Assembly: GCA_046481785.1 (NCBI GenBank)
Contig: JAWOJF010000119.1
Location: 1-26,591 of the forward strand
Direction of reading: 5' to 3'
Length of the DNA: 26,591 nt
Origin: JAWOJF01 sp046481785
GTDB taxonomy: Bacteria; Bacteroidota; Ignavibacteria; Ignavibacteriales; Ignavibacteriaceae
Below the pieces are notes generated by a model. The model did not search any database, was not told where the DNA came from, and saw nothing but the letters and a program-made list of their open reading frames with translations. Position numbers and translations under genes: made by a program. Shown here piece after piece: positions 26,001-26,591 of the stretch (within the stretch, counting starts at the first letter, position 1; the number at the start of each line of letters is the position of its first letter).

Positions 26001-26196
26001 CAATACTAAACAGTTAAGATTTTTTGAAAGAAATGAAAATGGAAGTGTAGTTGCTAAAGATCTTTTAATGGGTACAGGCGTAGGCGCAAGGGTTTTCTTC
26101 CTGTATTTTCTTGTGAGAATGGATGTGGCATGGGCTTATGACGTGGAGGGTTTTACCAAACCAAAATTCTATCTGTCACTGGGTGCAGATTTTTAA
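23047..26196 (+). CDS. Peptidase MA-like / TolB propeller / Omp85-like barrel protein
   Basis: The 1049-residue chain has three modules. A signal peptide ends L-L-A-Q (about residue 22). Residues about 29-270 are a gluzincin-type zinc peptidase domain with H134-E135-L-V-H138 and the third ligand E169 in W-F-N-E-G-M-A-E-Y. Residues about 290-580 hold six PD40 blades, such as W-S-P-D-G-R-K-I-A-I and S-S-P-D-G-K-E-I-L-F, as in a TolB propeller. After an acidic linker (about 590-690), residues 690-1049 form a beta-barrel of the Omp85 surface-antigen kind, with M-R-G-F at 932-935 in the place of the lid-loop motif and a C-terminal F. No POTRA domains are seen. The modules predict a surface- or periplasm-facing protease anchored by its own barrel. 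Similar chains may be annotated as Tol transporters, which the domains do not support. The substrate is unknown. Confidence 0.82.
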   Translation: MFRGIITFLIFLIIGQSTLLAQFGKNKVQYKDFTWYYIQSDHFDIYFSQKGGALAEFTSKAAEQALESIESSFNYKINNRITIIIYNSQNDFQETNVTDQYLYEGIEGFTELFKNRVVVQFQGSYKGLRHLIHHELVHAVMNDMFYGGSIQNIIANNISINIPLWFNEGMAEYQALGWDVDTDMFIRDAAINEYLPDLERLGGYFAYRGGQTVFKYIAEKYGEEKIGELINKVKSLGNVEEAFKSSIGLNFEEFNERWKKEIKRIFWPDIAIRQDPDEFSKRFTDHKKDGGFYNVSPALSPQGDKIAFISNRDYYFDVFIMSSIDGKIIKKVVEGNKTNDFEELNFLYPGLTWSPDGRKIAISAKRGGWDVIYVIDIESNDRYNLPVQLDGIKSVTWAPDGNNIAFVGHNSVQSDIYVYNFNTNEILNLTDDVFTDSDPAWVSDSKNIMFVSDRRDLLEKDALADSFKIYRHDYAQNDLYAVNIDNNHILRLTDTPSDEASPISSPDGKEILFISDANGINNVYKKEVSFDGNSDNTQNKAIPITNSLNGLYQLSISGDGKRMAFTSLYEAGFDIFMLNNPFDIKLESDSIPLTDYITKLKNGNSKYELIKVEEDIDDGDNIDFYTGQFVDTGKVYGDSVEIDFDNYVFGNNFSFSPDTSKKNYDQFNLSDNLDDQGNYKVNKYKITFSPDIVYANAGYSSLYGLLGTTVISFSDVLGNHRLIGVTSLQIDLKNSDYGLAYYYLKNRLNYGIEGFHTARFVFLNGFYGSELNRFRNYGAVFSASYPLNKFYRIDAGLSWLNVSRENLDNPFQETEKASFVVPTLSLVHDNVLYGYTAPIDGSRYRLDVLGNPGLGNKKLSFYSLLGDYRRYYRFWEDYSFAFRYSGGYSGGANAQRFFLGGIDNWINRSFATTDIPLESASDFAFLTAALPMRGFDYAEQIGTKYSLLNMEFRFPLIRYLITGAPPLFFSNILGSIFVDVGSAWNNTKQLRFFERNENGSVVAKDLLMGTGVGARVFFLYFLVRMDVAWAYDVEGFTKPKFYLSLGADF

Positions 26197-26291
26197 TTAA
26201 AGAGTTTGTCTGAAAGGTAGAAAGTGCCGAATAATATGCATTAACCCCGGGCTTCACAGTCTGTTGCAGAACTACAGTGAACAATAGATTA

Positions 26292-26335
26292 ATCCCCGCC
26301 TTGCGAAGGCGGGGATATTTTGTCGAAGACAAAAT
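26292..26335. terminator. Paired perfect hairpins after the barrel gene
   Basis: The first stem is ATCCCCGCCTT against AAGGCGGGGAT with loop GCG (26292-26316). The second is ATTTTGTC against GACAAAAT with loop GAA (26317-26335), directly abutting. A CGGGG at 26336-26340 can also pair with CCCCG of the first stem. The GC-rich stem followed by ATTTT can serve as a terminator for plus-strand transcripts. The composition also resembles dispersed palindromic repeats. Confidence 0.55.
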
Positions 26336-26353
26336 CGGGGTGGTTGTCTGTTT

Positions 26354-26404
26354 GAAGAACCCATAACAGTGTTATGGTTCTTCTTCCTCCATGTTAAAAC
26401 ATGG
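26354..26404. repeat. Two further hairpins upstream of FmdB-type gene's 3' end
   Basis: The arms at 26354-26367 and 26371-26383 pair over 13 bp with one bulged C around loop AGT. Next to them, CCATGTT (26389-26395) and AACATGG (26398-26404) form a perfect 7-bp stem with an AA loop. They lie downstream of the minus-strand gene's stop, so they could act in its termination. Confidence 0.45.
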
Positions 26405-26426
26405 GGTTAATCAATAAAATTAATAT

Positions 26427-26591
26427 TTATTCCGTACTCTTCCCTGCCGGTTTGCTTTCCTTAGGTTTAGTCTCTGTCTTAGTCTTTACCGGACTGCTTT
26501 TATTATTACCTGAGGTATTTTTATAATCTGTCTGATAAAAACCGGTACCTTTAAAAATAGGCCCGGCACCTGCACCAATTAATCTTTTTAC
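26427..26591 (-). CDS. FmdB-family zinc-ribbon protein, C-terminal part
   Basis: Only the last 54 codons are in the window; the 5' part lies beyond its right edge. The visible start, K-R-L-I-G-A-G-A-G-P-I-F-K-G-T-G-F-Y, followed by Q-T-D-Y-K, is the characteristic end of the FmdB/CxxC-CxxC zinc-ribbon family, small proteins with two cysteine pairs before this point. After it comes a low-complexity tail rich in Lys, Ser, Thr and Pro. The cysteines themselves are outside the window. Members are called putative regulators, but their biochemical role is not established. The gene converges on the barrel gene. The frame was translated by hand. Confidence 0.85.
   Translation of the reverse strand, partial: VKRLIGAGAGPIFKGTGFYQTDYKNTSGNNKSSPVKTKTETKPKESKPAGKSTE

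Larger units (their letters stand above)
26197..26426. other. Convergent intergenic region, hairpin-rich
   Basis: This 230-bp stretch separates the plus-strand barrel gene from the minus-strand FmdB-type gene. The first 95 bp show nothing notable. The rest is packed with four hairpins (separate entries), fitting a two-way termination zone or a palindromic repeat cluster. Confidence 0.8.

Overview
The window is a chromosomal segment of a Gram-negative, AT-rich bacterium of the Bacteroidota/Ignavibacteriota/Chlorobiota type. Signs of this are the single-chain LpxC-FabZ fusion, the uppS-bamA-skp-skp-lpxD order, signal peptides ending in F-A-Q or L-A-Q, LytS/LytTR signalling, and secreted PD40 and Reg_prop beta-propellers. 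No phage, insertion-sequence transposase, CRISPR array, tRNA or rRNA was found. This placement rests on reading the sequence, with no database search.

Layout. (i) 1-3289, minus strand: a HAF-repeat secreted protein cut by the window edge, a secreted PD40 propeller protein, then a LytTR response regulator with its LytS-type membrane histidine kinase. (ii) 3290-3659: a divergent intergenic region with a ten-copy 8-bp tandem repeat. (iii) 3660-9214, plus strand: uppS, bamA, two tandem skp/ompH paralogs and lpxD. (iv) 9370-14345, plus strand: lpxC-fabZ, lpxA, a LipM-like octanoyltransferase, panB and a secreted seven-blade Reg_prop protein. (v) 14346-14764: a noncoding stretch dominated by a 173-bp imperfect inverted-repeat element. 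(vi) 14765-16236: hldE split into overlapping kinase and adenylyltransferase genes (ADP-heptose synthesis). (vii) 16337-26196: tamB, rnr (RNase R) and a 1049-residue protein that joins a zinc-peptidase domain, a TolB-like propeller and an Omp85-like outer-membrane barrel. (viii) 26197-26591: a hairpin-rich convergent intergenic region, then the 3' end of an FmdB-type zinc-ribbon gene on the minus strand.

Most plus-strand genes serve the outer membrane. UppS makes the lipid carrier, BamA inserts barrels, and the Skp-like proteins chaperone them. LpxD, LpxC and LpxA start lipid A, FabZ supplies fatty acids, HldE1 and HldE2 make core heptose, and TamB helps carry lipid or protein to the outer membrane. 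The most unusual object is the peptidase-propeller-barrel protein downstream of tamB, which may be a TamA-like partner with its POTRA domains replaced. That role is inference.
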